A stretch of 64,000 nt of DNA from Lachnospiraceae bacterium (GTDB lineage: Bacteria; Bacillota; Clostridia; Lachnospirales; Lachnospiraceae). This document shows, piece after piece, positions 52,012 through 60,814 of the stretch. The stretch is from NCBI GenBank assembly GCA_030526195.1, contig JAUNDG010000004.1, forward strand, positions 49,401 through 113,400, given 5' to 3'. Under the pieces are notes generated by a model. It saw only the letters and a program-made list of their open reading frames with translations, did not search any database and was not told where the DNA came from. The translations under genes and the position numbers were made by a program. Positions within the stretch are counted from its first letter, which is position 1. Each line of letters starts with the position of its first letter.

Positions 52012-53400
52012 CTATAATTCGAAAAGATAGTTCATGAGTGTCATATCATCCGAGAAGTAACGGATGCGGGGGACCGCGTCTGTCAGTTCATCGGGCAGTG
52101 ACAGGGTGGTGTATAGGGTGACCACGGCATTTTCGGAGAATTGGAGAAGGGCTTCCTTGAAGGCTTCCTCCTCCCCGGACTCCCGGGCAAACACCTGCTC
52201 ATGGCCCATACTCTTAAGGCCATCCGCGGTCAGGGTTTCCTCCACCATAAAGAGGGAGACCGTCGGCTTTGTCAGGCGGTCGCTGCCGCCGGAGAGCATG
52301 TTGTCCACCTTGGTGGACAGGAGCGGACCGCAGAGGGAAGCGGTGAAGAAGACCGCCTCCGGCTGATTGGTGTGGAGATGGATTTTGATCTTATCATCAC
52401 CCACGGCCGGGATGAGACAATCCCCCAGAGCGGATAACTGTTGCGTCAGGATAGCGGCCTTGTCCTCGCCGGCACGGCCAATGACGCATTCCGTACAGTA
52501 TTTGAAAGCGGTGGCGTAGGGATCGGCCAAGGATGCCGACATGTTTGCAATGGGGGCCGGTTCTGTCAGCCCGTTTTCAACCGGTGCGAGAGTGGCTGAG
52601 CCGGCCAGAGTCTGACCGGTGGGTTCGCCGGTGGTCAGATTGGTCATGGCATGATCAACAGTTGGCATTTTGAGAACAGGCCGATAAACCGAAGTTGTAT
52701 TGTTGATGGCGGAGATGTTCCGACAAAAGGCTTCGTAGTGCCGGCTGCAGACAGCATCGGATGAGGTGTCTGCCCATTCGCCTGAGGTAGCCTCATTTTC
52801 CCGGAAGGCCCGGGCGAAACCATCGAGAATCATGGAAAAGCCGAGCGCACCGGCATCGATGACACCGTAGTGCGCCAGACAGGGATTCTGGTGGCAGGTG
52901 AGGGGGAGCACGGCATAGGCTTCGTCCGCCATACGCTGCATGAGAAGGGCAGGGTCATTTTCCTTCAAAAATGTCTGTCCGGCTTCCGCTGCTTTTTCGG
53001 CTACCGTGAGGATAGTACCGGGCATGGGATTGGTGACCCCGGTGCAGGCGGTTCGGGCGCCGGCGGCAAAGGCATGGGCCAGAGCGCGGCTGTCCGGATC
53101 GGTGTCGGTGGGCAGGGCTTCAGCAAAGCCCTTGAAAAACAGGGTCAGGATGGTGCCGGAATTGCCACGGGCTTCCTCCAGTAAAATGGCGGCGGCTTCC
53201 CGACAGAGGGCGCCGGCCGACGGGTGGGGGGTGAGACCCTGGCGCACGGCCTCCAATGAGGCGCGCATATTGATGCCGGTGTCCTTGTCGGCCACCGGAA
53301 AGACATTCAGTTGATTCAAAAGCTCCGCATGGGCGGCCAGGTTATCGGCAGCCATGATGAAGCCGTTGTAAAGGGTGTCAGATGTGAGTAAAGCGGCCAT
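52012..53400 (-). CDS. fakA: FakA-like fatty acid kinase (DAK2 family)
   Basis: FakA phosphorylates fatty acids held by FakB/DegV proteins. The N-terminal Dak2 domain has LNVFPVADKDTGINM, which keeps the metal-binding aspartates of the usual PDGDTGTNM, and ARGNSGTILTLFFKGFAE. The middle domain has YCTECVIGRAGEDKAAI and KIKIHLHTNQPEAVF. At 462 residues it is shorter than typical FakA (about 550), with a reduced C-terminal DegV-like part. It is divergent from the FakB-type gene at 53636 with a 235-bp shared AT-rich region. Confidence 0.85.
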   Translation of the reverse strand: MAALLTSDTLYNGFIMAADNLAAHAELLNQLNVFPVADKDTGINMRASLEAVRQGLTPHPSAGALCREAAAILLEEARGNSGTILTLFFKGFAEALPTDTDPDSRALAHAFAAGARTACTGVTNPMPGTILTVAEKAAEAGQTFLKENDPALLMQRMADEAYAVLPLTCHQNPCLAHYGVIDAGALGFSMILDGFARAFRENEATSGEWADTSSDAVCSRHYEAFCRNISAINNTTSVYRPVLKMPTVDHAMTNLTTGEPTGQTLAGSATLAPVENGLTEPAPIANMSASLADPYATAFKYCTECVIGRAGEDKAAILTQQLSALGDCLIPAVGDDKIKIHLHTNQPEAVFFTASLCGPLLSTKVDNMLSGGSDRLTKPTVSLFMVEETLTADGLKSMGHEQVFARESGEEEAFKEALLQFSENAVVTLYTTLSLPDELTDAVPRIRYFSDDMTLMNYLFEL

Positions 53401-53635
53401 GATTGGTCCTTTCGTGTTGCCGCGCAGACGGCAAAGATTACATTCATTATACTGACAGGATAGGCAGATTGGTACCCTGCAGATGTGTGTATTGTGTTAA
53501 TACACAATTTAGAAAGTTAACAAATGTGTAATAGTTCGGGGGATTGTCACTTGCGCTATTTTGTTGATTATTGCATAATGGAGTATACGGAAAATCAGGA
53601 TAGTATCGGCTATCGGGCGAAGAAAGGAACAGGCT

Positions 53636-54484
53636 GTGAAGATTGCGATCGTTACCCAGACAGGCAGTGATATGCCGCTGGCAGAAGCGGAAAAGCTGGG
53701 CGTTACGGTGATGCCGGACGTGGTCATTTTTGGCGATACAGCCTATCGGAATATGTACGACCTGACGGCCGACAGCTTCTATGAACGGCTGAAGGCAGCG
53801 GAGGTTCTTCCCACCAGCTCGCATCCTTCTTTGGGGGATTTTTGCGAGGGCTTTCGCCGGGCGGCGGAGGGGGCAGACGCTGTGTTATTTCTTGGCGTGA
53901 CCTCCCGGATGTCCGGCAGCTTTGAAACGGCGGTGGCCGCGGCAAAGCTCCTGAAAGAGGAGGGCTTTAAGGTGCCGATCTATCCTTATGATACGTTGCA
54001 ATGTTCCCACGGCATGGCCATGCTGGTGCGGGAAGCCTGTCGGCTGGCGCATGAGGGACTCACATGTGAAGCCATCATGGAGCAGCTGGAGGTTTACCGG
54101 CACAAGGTGGGGCAGTATTTTATCCTGGATACCTTAAAGTATGCCGCCAAGGGCGGTCGCGTGGGAGCTATCAAGGCTCTGGCGGCCGACAAGATGGGCA
54201 TCAAGCCGCTGATGGTCTTTGACGAAGGTGTGGTGCGGGACATCGCTCTGGCCAGAGGCTTTGCGGATGGTCTCAAAAAGGTATACGAGAAATTTGAACT
54301 TGAGGCTGACAAGACAAAGCCCGTGACGGTCTTTCATCTGGAGGCACCGGAACGTGCCCGGGAGCTGGCTGACATGATCACGGCCCATTATCCCGAAACA
54401 CCGATCACCATCGATTATGTGGGCCCTGTCATCGGTCTTTATGCCGGACCCGGCGGTGCCGGTCTGGCCTTCGAAAAAGCTTGA
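53636..54484 (+). CDS. DegV/FakB-family fatty-acid-binding protein
   Basis: DegV proteins bind one fatty acid and hand it to FakA as an acyl phosphate donor. The 282-residue protein has MKIAIVTQTGSDMPLAEAEK (Q in place of the usual D of VTDS), LPTSSHPSLGDF, GVTSRMSGSFETA, YDTLQCSHGMAM, KYAAKGGRVGAIKAL and the ending GLYAGPGGAGLAF. The start is GTG behind AAAGGA. It opens an operon with a membrane methyltransferase (6 bp gap), GH3 and a c-di-GMP protein. Confidence 0.92.
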   Translation: MKIAIVTQTGSDMPLAEAEKLGVTVMPDVVIFGDTAYRNMYDLTADSFYERLKAAEVLPTSSHPSLGDFCEGFRRAAEGADAVLFLGVTSRMSGSFETAVAAAKLLKEEGFKVPIYPYDTLQCSHGMAMLVREACRLAHEGLTCEAIMEQLEVYRHKVGQYFILDTLKYAAKGGRVGAIKALAADKMGIKPLMVFDEGVVRDIALARGFADGLKKVYEKFELEADKTKPVTVFHLEAPERARELADMITAHYPETPITIDYVGPVIGLYAGPGGAGLAFEKA

Positions 54485-54490
54485 TAATAT

Positions 54491-55108
54491 ATGATCTTAA
54501 GTGTTGTGTTGACGATACCGGCCTGCCTGTGCCTTGTGATGTTTGAGGTGATCAAGGTGAAGGCCTTCCGGGAAAACCGGCGGATCGCGAATCCATTTTT
54601 TGTGCCGGGGGTGTTGCTTCTGGCGGCAGCCTGGGGACATGTGCTGATCCGGTATTTTCATACGGGACCGCTGGGGCCTGTGAGCTTTCCGGTGCGTCTT
54701 GTGATCGGCGGGTGTCTTGCGGCAGCGTCGCTCATTTTCTACGGATACGTGCTCTTTTTCGCTCTGCCCGGGGGAACCTACGGCGATGCGGCGGGGGCAT
54801 CAGAGTTGTCCAAAGAGGGCATCTACGGGTGGTGTCGTCATCCCGGGTTTTATGGCTTTACAGCCCTGGCCCTGTCTTTGGCCTTGCTTTCCGGGAGCCT
54901 GGAGGCACTGGCCGCGGGAGTAATCTACTCACTGCTTAACCTTGTGTATATCGTGGTGCAGGATCGCTGCTGGTTTCCGGTCTATATCGCCGGGTATGAG
55001 CAGTACCGTCGGGACGTGCCGTTTCTGGGATTTCCGCCGAGGAAGCCAATAAACACAAGAGAAGTGTCCGGTCTGAAGCAGACTCATTTTCATAAGAAAG
55101 AATTATAA
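54491..55108 (+). CDS. Second isoprenylcysteine carboxylmethyltransferase-family protein
   Basis: The 205-residue protein has five membrane helices and the ICMT-family end: GIYGWCRHPGFYGFTALALS, then NLVYIVVQDRCWFPVYIAGY and EQYRRDVPFLGF. The last dozen residues (VSGLKQTHFHKKEL) are encoded by a copy of a 34-nt repeat that is intergenic at 12396, so the natural C-terminus may lie earlier. No clear ribosome-binding site lies in the 6-bp gap, so it is probably coupled to the DegV gene. Substrate unknown. Confidence 0.82.
   Translation: MILSVVLTIPACLCLVMFEVIKVKAFRENRRIANPFFVPGVLLLAAAWGHVLIRYFHTGPLGPVSFPVRLVIGGCLAAASLIFYGYVLFFALPGGTYGDAAGASELSKEGIYGWCRHPGFYGFTALALSLALLSGSLEALAAGVIYSLLNLVYIVVQDRCWFPVYIAGYEQYRRDVPFLGFPPRKPINTREVSGLKQTHFHKKEL
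55058..55091 (+). repeat. 34-nt repeat copy forming the 3' end of the methyltransferase gene
   Basis: AGAGAAGTG, an 8-nt variable part, then GAAGCAGACTCATTTTC. It matches 12396-12429 (upstream of pyrH) in length, ends and central spacing; a shorter match, GAAACAGACTCATTTTC, lies at 12375. Confidence 0.65.
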
Positions 55109-55143
55109 GTTTACATAAAATAAAGGGGAAAGGAGGTAGACAG

Positions 55144-56775
55144 ATGCGATTCAAGGAGAAGCTGGATCAGTATACAAAGGCTGAGATCTGGGAAGAGTAT
55201 TGCGGATTCCTGGATTTGTCCATGGATGATTATATGAAGATTCAGTTCCGGCTTCTGAAGGAGCAGCTGTCACGTTTTGCCTCCTGCAGCCTGGGGCAGC
55301 ACATCATGAAGGGGCAGAATCCCGTCACCATCGGGGATTTTCTGAAAATGATTCCGCTGACCACCTACGAGGATTATCAGGGGTTCCTCCTGGAGAAACG
55401 GGAGGATACGCTGTGCGGCAAGCCGGTGGCCTGGCTGAAGACCACCTGGGAGAGCGGCGAGCGGCCTGATAAGGTGGCGCCCTATACCCGCGAAATGCTG
55501 GATACGTATACGCGGAATATTCAGGCGGCCATGATCCTGTCCACTTCAGATAAGAAGGGACAGTTCAAGGTCTATTCCGGGGCCAAGGTTCTTTACGGCC
55601 TGGCACCGATGCCCTATGCCACGGGGCTCTTTCCGATGCTCATTGAGCCGGAGATTAATCTGAAATTTATGCCCTCCGTGAAAGAAGCGGCGCATTTGTC
55701 ATTTTCGCAGCAGAATAAGGAGGGTTTCAAGCAGGCCCTGAAGAGCGGAATCGACCAGTTCTTCGGGATGTCGTCTATTGTCTATCGCATCACGCGGCAG
55801 TTCGAGTCCCTGATGTCCGGTGGTGGTGCCGGCATGAAGAAGGGGCTGGGAATCCGTCCGGATATGCTGTGCAAGATCGCCAAGGCGAAATACCTGAGCA
55901 AACGGGATGATCGCCCGATCCGGCCGGCGGACATTTTCGAACTGGACGGCTTTGTCTGTGTCGGGACGGACACGGCGCTTTACAAGGATGAGCTGGAGGC
56001 AGCCTGGGGTCGTCGGCCGCTGGAGATCCACGGCGGCACGGAGACGGCGTGTCTGGCCACCGAAACCTGGAGCAAGGACGGTCTCGTCTTTTTCCCGGAT
56101 ACGGCCTTCTATGAGTTCATTCCCAAAGCGGAGATGCTCAAAAATGAGAAGGATCCGTCATACGTACCTCGGACGTATCTTATGGATGAAGTCAGCGCCA
56201 ACGAAGAATATGAGCTGGTGGTGACCATTTTCAAAGGCGGGGCCTTTATGCGTTATCGGCCCGGTGATATGTACCGGTGTCTGCGCACCTCCAATGAAAA
56301 AGACGGCCTGAAGCTGCCTCAGTTTGAATATGTGGATCGTGTGCCTTCCGTGATCGATATCGCAGGCTTTACACGTTTTACGGAACGCAGCATTAACCGC
56401 GTGCTTGAGATTTCCGGTCTGCCCATCAGTGACTGGTTTGCCGTGAAGGAGTATAATGAGGAGAAAAGCTCCTTTATGCACCTTTACATGGAGGTGGACA
56501 GCACGTCACCGCGGGCTGATTTCCTCTCGGCAGAGGTGATCCGGGATCACATGAGTGCGTATTACAGTCAGTACGATCATGACTACAGTGATCTGAAGCG
56601 CATGCTGGGCACCGATCCGGCCATTGTGACGGTGATTCCCGAAGGGGCGATCAAGCGTTATGAGCGGTCTTGCGGTCTGGAAATGCGGCGCATGAACCCG
56701 TCCCATGCAGATGTTTTAAACCTGCTGAATATGCTCGGCTCACCGTTCGGCAGAGGAGGTGACATCATTGAGTAG
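55144..56775 (+). CDS. GH3-family adenylate-forming (acyl-acid amido synthetase-like) enzyme
   Basis: GH3 proteins belong to the ANL superfamily and join acyl acids to amines after adenylation; bacterial members are little studied. The protein has IPLTTYEDYQGFLLEKRED at its N-terminus, GLAPMPYATGLFPML, the motif 2 region IHGGTETACLATETW and the motif 3 region MRYRPGDMYRCLR. Motif 1 (normally SSGT[TS]xG) reads TWESGERPDK, so the phosphate-loop threonines are missing. Length 543. AAAGGAGGT precedes the ATG. Its stop overlaps the start of the GGDEF/HD-GYP gene. Confidence 0.83.
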   Translation: MRFKEKLDQYTKAEIWEEYCGFLDLSMDDYMKIQFRLLKEQLSRFASCSLGQHIMKGQNPVTIGDFLKMIPLTTYEDYQGFLLEKREDTLCGKPVAWLKTTWESGERPDKVAPYTREMLDTYTRNIQAAMILSTSDKKGQFKVYSGAKVLYGLAPMPYATGLFPMLIEPEINLKFMPSVKEAAHLSFSQQNKEGFKQALKSGIDQFFGMSSIVYRITRQFESLMSGGGAGMKKGLGIRPDMLCKIAKAKYLSKRDDRPIRPADIFELDGFVCVGTDTALYKDELEAAWGRRPLEIHGGTETACLATETWSKDGLVFFPDTAFYEFIPKAEMLKNEKDPSYVPRTYLMDEVSANEEYELVVTIFKGGAFMRYRPGDMYRCLRTSNEKDGLKLPQFEYVDRVPSVIDIAGFTRFTERSINRVLEISGLPISDWFAVKEYNEEKSSFMHLYMEVDSTSPRADFLSAEVIRDHMSAYYSQYDHDYSDLKRMLGTDPAIVTVIPEGAIKRYERSCGLEMRRMNPSHADVLNLLNMLGSPFGRGGDIIE

Positions 56776-59266
56776 TCTGAATGCGGCAGTTTTTACCACG
56801 ATTCCGGCTATTGCCCTTATTTTTAATATTTTTCTGTTCTCAACTCTGCTGACCGCAAAGAAGGACAAGGCTGTCTACTCCTTTATGACACTGCTGCTGG
56901 CCTTCATCCTGTGGACCGGTGGTTCCCTGTTCATGCGTATGGGGATGCGGCCGGATCCCATTTTCTGGTGGAAGGTGTCGCTGGCGGGTCTTTTCCTGGT
57001 GCCGTACCTTTTGTACCTGCTGGCCTGCAACTTCTCGGAGCAGAAGGGTTATTTTCTGAAGATTCTGTTGGGACTGGCCACCGGTGTGGTGGTGATCCTC
57101 AACTTCTTTAATGTGTTCCTGACCTCCCCGGAATTTACCCTGGAGAGCGGCCATAAGGTGGTGCATTACAGCGCCACGATGTGGGCGCTCATTCCGGTGG
57201 TGCTGGATGTTTTCATCCTCATCATGTGCTGGGCGGTGCTGTTCCGCAGCGTCAAAAAGTACGGGGTGCCCATCAGCTATTACACACCGCTGTTTATCGG
57301 TGTTGTCATCATGTTTGTGGGGGTCTTCCTTGATCTGGTCCCCATGTTTAACTCCATGCCCTTCGATACGCTGGGCTGTGCGCTGAATGCCATCTGTATT
57401 TACTATGCTTTCTGCAAGAAGCGGGTGTATTCGCTGCATCAGATCACATCCCGGGGCGCCATGTATGTGGTGAGCATCATCATTATCGGTGTGACCACAC
57501 CGGCCTATGTGCGCATCATTGAGCGGCTCAATCTGACTTACACACCGCATCTGGTGGCGGTGTCTATTCTTATTTATGCCATCATCGCGATATCACTGTT
57601 CATTTTGCTGAATAAGCTTAATGACGGTGTCTTCGTCAAGGAACAGAATCGCCGGACGGATACGGTGAAAGAATTCTCGGACTGCGTCAATTCCACGTTG
57701 AATGAGAAGGATATCCTGAACCGTTTTCTGGAGATCTGTCGGGAGGAAGTGCCCACGGATCACCTGTATGTCTGCATGTTCAATAAGGATGCGGACCGTT
57801 ACGAAAGCCTGCCGGGCATCGACTCTCTGGAAATGCCCATCATGGTGCAGCGGGCCAATCCTATTATCGAATATCTGCAGATGAAAAACGGTGGCATCGT
57901 CTATCAGGATTTCAAACGCCATATGCTGTACCGCAGCATGTGGGAGGATGAGAAGGAAACGCTGGAATTCCTGAAGATCGCCTACATTCTGCCTTTTAAA
58001 GATGAAAGAAACATCCTGGGCTTTGCGTTGTTTACCAACAAGGCCGGCAATAAGGCCTTTGGCTATAATGAGATCAATTTCCTTGAATCCATTGCCAATG
58101 TGACCACCATTGCCTTAAAGAATGCTCATCTCTACAGTGAGCTTGAGCGGGAAGCTCAGCTGGATACCCTGACAACTCTTTACAACCGCCGGACCTTCAA
58201 CCGGAAGATGAATGAGATCATCGAGGAGCAGGGTGTACGGCCGGTATCTTTGATTCTCTTTAATCTGGATGATTTCGGTCTCTACAATGAGCTGTACGGC
58301 AATGAAGAGGGCGATATCATGCTCCAGAAATTCGCCGGTATTCTGAACAGTGTGTTCGGTTCCGGTGCGGTGCTGTCCCGTTATAACGGCAATGAGTACA
58401 TGGCCCTGATGCCCGCCACGGATGCGGATACAGCCATGCGCTATGCGGAACGGGTGAAGGAGCAGCTGGCCTGCCACATCGAAAGCGGCCGGGAGAATAC
58501 CAAGAAGTTCCTGACATTCTCCGCCGCCATCTGCGCTTACCCGGCGGTGGCTTCCAATGCCAACGAACTCATCACCTATGTCAATCTGGCCATGTTCCAC
58601 ATCAAGCACAGCGGCAAGAATCAGATCATGATCTATCATGCCGAGCTGCAGAAGGGGAGCGGTGAGGAGGACAAGGCCGAAAATATCTACGAGCTGACAT
58701 CCACCATTTTCGCGCTGACCGCGGCCATCGATGCGAAGGATCATTACACCTTCAATCATTCCCGCTGTGTGTCGGAATACGCTACCCAGCTGGCCACCTG
58801 TGCCGGTCTGCCGGCGGACTATGTGGAGATCATCCGTCAGGCCGGGCTTCTGCATGACATCGGCAAGATCGGTATCCCGGATGCCATTCTCACGAAGCAG
58901 GGCAAGCTGACAGACGACGAGTTCTTCATCATGCGTCAGCACGTGGAGCGTTCCATTGAAATGATTCGGCATCTGCCGTCACTTGACTATGTCATCCCGG
59001 CGGTGGTCGGTCATCACGAACGCTTTGACGGATCCGGTTATCCGCGGGGCATTTCCGGGGAAGACATTCCCATTGGGGCCCGGTGTCTGGCAATCGCCGA
59101 CTCCTTCGATGCCATGGTGTCCCGTCGGTGCTACAAGGACAAGATGCCTCTGGAGCGGGCACTGAGCGAGATCCTGGGGAACCTGGGCACTCAGTTCGAT
59201 CCGGAGCTGGGCAAGCTGTTCGTGGACAAGGTCCGCAGCGGCGAGATCAGTGTCATCGATTATTAA
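56768..59266 (+). CDS. 7TM-GAF-GGDEF-HD-GYP cyclic-di-GMP signalling protein
   Basis: Residues 1-215 hold seven or eight membrane helices of the histidine-kinase 7TM type; about 300-455 form a GAF domain; about 465-620 a GGDEF domain whose signature reads RYNGNEYMA instead of RYGGDEF, so cyclase activity is doubtful; about 655-832 an HD-GYP phosphodiesterase with LLHDIGKIGIPDAIL (near 695) and GHHERFDGSGYPRG (near 746), all catalytic residues present. It should hydrolyse c-di-GMP under control of a membrane-sensed ligand. The TTG at 56768 lies 7 bp after AGAGGAGGT and overlaps the GH3 stop; the GTG at 56759 is within that site. Confidence 0.92.
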   Translation: MSSLNAAVFTTIPAIALIFNIFLFSTLLTAKKDKAVYSFMTLLLAFILWTGGSLFMRMGMRPDPIFWWKVSLAGLFLVPYLLYLLACNFSEQKGYFLKILLGLATGVVVILNFFNVFLTSPEFTLESGHKVVHYSATMWALIPVVLDVFILIMCWAVLFRSVKKYGVPISYYTPLFIGVVIMFVGVFLDLVPMFNSMPFDTLGCALNAICIYYAFCKKRVYSLHQITSRGAMYVVSIIIIGVTTPAYVRIIERLNLTYTPHLVAVSILIYAIIAISLFILLNKLNDGVFVKEQNRRTDTVKEFSDCVNSTLNEKDILNRFLEICREEVPTDHLYVCMFNKDADRYESLPGIDSLEMPIMVQRANPIIEYLQMKNGGIVYQDFKRHMLYRSMWEDEKETLEFLKIAYILPFKDERNILGFALFTNKAGNKAFGYNEINFLESIANVTTIALKNAHLYSELEREAQLDTLTTLYNRRTFNRKMNEIIEEQGVRPVSLILFNLDDFGLYNELYGNEEGDIMLQKFAGILNSVFGSGAVLSRYNGNEYMALMPATDADTAMRYAERVKEQLACHIESGRENTKKFLTFSAAICAYPAVASNANELITYVNLAMFHIKHSGKNQIMIYHAELQKGSGEEDKAENIYELTSTIFALTAAIDAKDHYTFNHSRCVSEYATQLATCAGLPADYVEIIRQAGLLHDIGKIGIPDAILTKQGKLTDDEFFIMRQHVERSIEMIRHLPSLDYVIPAVVGHHERFDGSGYPRGISGEDIPIGARCLAIADSFDAMVSRRCYKDKMPLERALSEILGNLGTQFDPELGKLFVDKVRSGEISVIDY

Positions 59267-59613
59267 TTATGAAGCCAAAGGGCTGTTGGATGGATTATCC
59301 CTGTGAGGATGACCATGCGGCAGCTCTTTTTTATTCATATGGACAGCGGGAGGTATCTGCCGGGCCTTTGCAGGGGATTTGCAGGAGGATTTGCAGGATA
59401 GCGGACAGGACAGCCGCCGGACTTGACAGGGAAATAAGCGGTGCTATAATGACATGTAACATTGGTTTGCGATAACTAACTGCCGGTGGGGATGGCCCAT
59501 TTTCAGGCATGGCCTGTAAAGGGATTTAGCATTTGCGGCGGTGACGCAACAGAAAAAAGAGTCAAAAAAGCGGTTCGATAAAGAATGAACCGTACCAAAG
59601 GGAGTATAGATTT
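59267..59613. other. Gap before the amidase gene
   Basis: No gene is supported in these 347 bp. They hold the amidase promoter at 59423 and GCAGGGGATTTGCAGGAGGA-type short direct repeats (TTTGCAGG three times near 59366-59396). No terminator for the upstream operon is clear. Confidence 0.4.
59423..59450 (+). promoter_or_regulatory. Promoter of the amidase gene
   Basis: A perfect TTGACA (59423-59428) and perfect TATAAT (59445-59450) are 16 bp apart, the -10 preceded by TGC. It leaves a leader of about 155 nt. Confidence 0.85.
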
Positions 59614-60657
59614 ATGAGACACAAAAAAATGATGCTGACAGCGGGCATTCTGGCCGCTGCTTTGATGTTTTCCATGACAGCCTGCGGGAAAAAGGCTGAG
59701 GAGCCCTCACCGGCTCCCACACCGGCCCCGGTGGTGACAGAGGCCCCGACACCGGAGCCTACCCCCATCGAGGAGGCTGAGGAAGAACCGGTGGATGTGG
59801 ATCCGGAACTGATCGACGAACCTATGCCGACCCCGGAACCCACGCCGGAACCGACACCAGAGCCCACACCTGAACCGGCCCCGGAACCGGCGGCGCCTTA
59901 CGCCAACGGTCAGCCCATCGGCCTGGATCCCAACTGGCGTTTTGCCGATCGTGTGAAGATTGGCAGCGGTCAGGCCATCATGTACACCGCCGAGTCTAAT
60001 CGAAAGGGGATCATCGTCGGGGTCAATGCCGGTCACGGTACCTCCGGCGGCAGCGATGTGAAGACACTGTGCCATCCGGATGGCACACCGAAGGTTACCG
60101 GCGGCACCACAGGCGCCGGCAAGACAGAGGCCGTGGCGGTTTCCAGCGGTATGGACTTCCGTGATGGGACACCGGAAAAACAGGTGACCCTCACCATGGC
60201 CCGGATCCTGAGAGACAAGCTGCTGGCTCAGGGCTATGACGTCCTGATGATCCGTGACGGGGATGATGTTCAGCTGGATAACATTGCCAGAACTGTCATC
60301 TGCAACAACGTGGCGTCCTGCCACATCGCCCTTCATTGGGACGGCGACGGTCTGGATTACGACAAAGGCTGCTTCTACATGGGCGTGCCGGATGGTCTCA
60401 AATCCATGGACCCGGTATCCGGTGTCTGGCAGCAGCATGAAAATCTGGGCACTTCCCTCATCAACGGCCTTCGGGGCAATGGTGTAGCCATCTTCGAATC
60501 CGGCCGTATGGATATGGACCTGACCCAGACTTCCTACAGCACGGTGCCCTCTGTTGACATCGAGCTGGGTAATGCCGCCTCCGATCACAGCGAGGGTTAT
60601 ATGAACCAGCAGGCTGACGGTCTGGTGGCCGGCATCAACGCCTTCTTCGGCGTTTGA
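59614..60657 (+). CDS. Lipoprotein N-acetylmuramoyl-L-alanine amidase (Amidase_3)
   Basis: The enzyme cleaves the bond between MurNAc and L-alanine in peptidoglycan. A lipoprotein signal peptide ends at cysteine about 24 (SMTACGKK), followed by a proline/glutamate linker with PEPT repeats (residues about 30-95). The catalytic domain has VGVNAGHGTSGG (zinc histidine), the TEAVAVSSGMD glutamate, CHIALHWDGDG and the late SVDIELGNAASDH with the catalytic glutamate. The 347-residue protein would be anchored outside the membrane, using the linker to reach the wall. Confidence 0.9.
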   Translation: MRHKKMMLTAGILAAALMFSMTACGKKAEEPSPAPTPAPVVTEAPTPEPTPIEEAEEEPVDVDPELIDEPMPTPEPTPEPTPEPTPEPAPEPAAPYANGQPIGLDPNWRFADRVKIGSGQAIMYTAESNRKGIIVGVNAGHGTSGGSDVKTLCHPDGTPKVTGGTTGAGKTEAVAVSSGMDFRDGTPEKQVTLTMARILRDKLLAQGYDVLMIRDGDDVQLDNIARTVICNNVASCHIALHWDGDGLDYDKGCFYMGVPDGLKSMDPVSGVWQQHENLGTSLINGLRGNGVAIFESGRMDMDLTQTSYSTVPSVDIELGNAASDHSEGYMNQQADGLVAGINAFFGV

Positions 60658-60814
60658 TACTATCGTGACATAATCCGACATAATCCGTGGGGGGTGAAGC
60701 TCCACAGGTGGCTATGGGGGCCTGATAAAGGTGCCGCAAATTGCCTTAATTGATGTATGAGTTTACATAATTTATAGTCGAGCGGGCGGCCGAAGCCGCC
60801 GGAGAGGAGACGTT

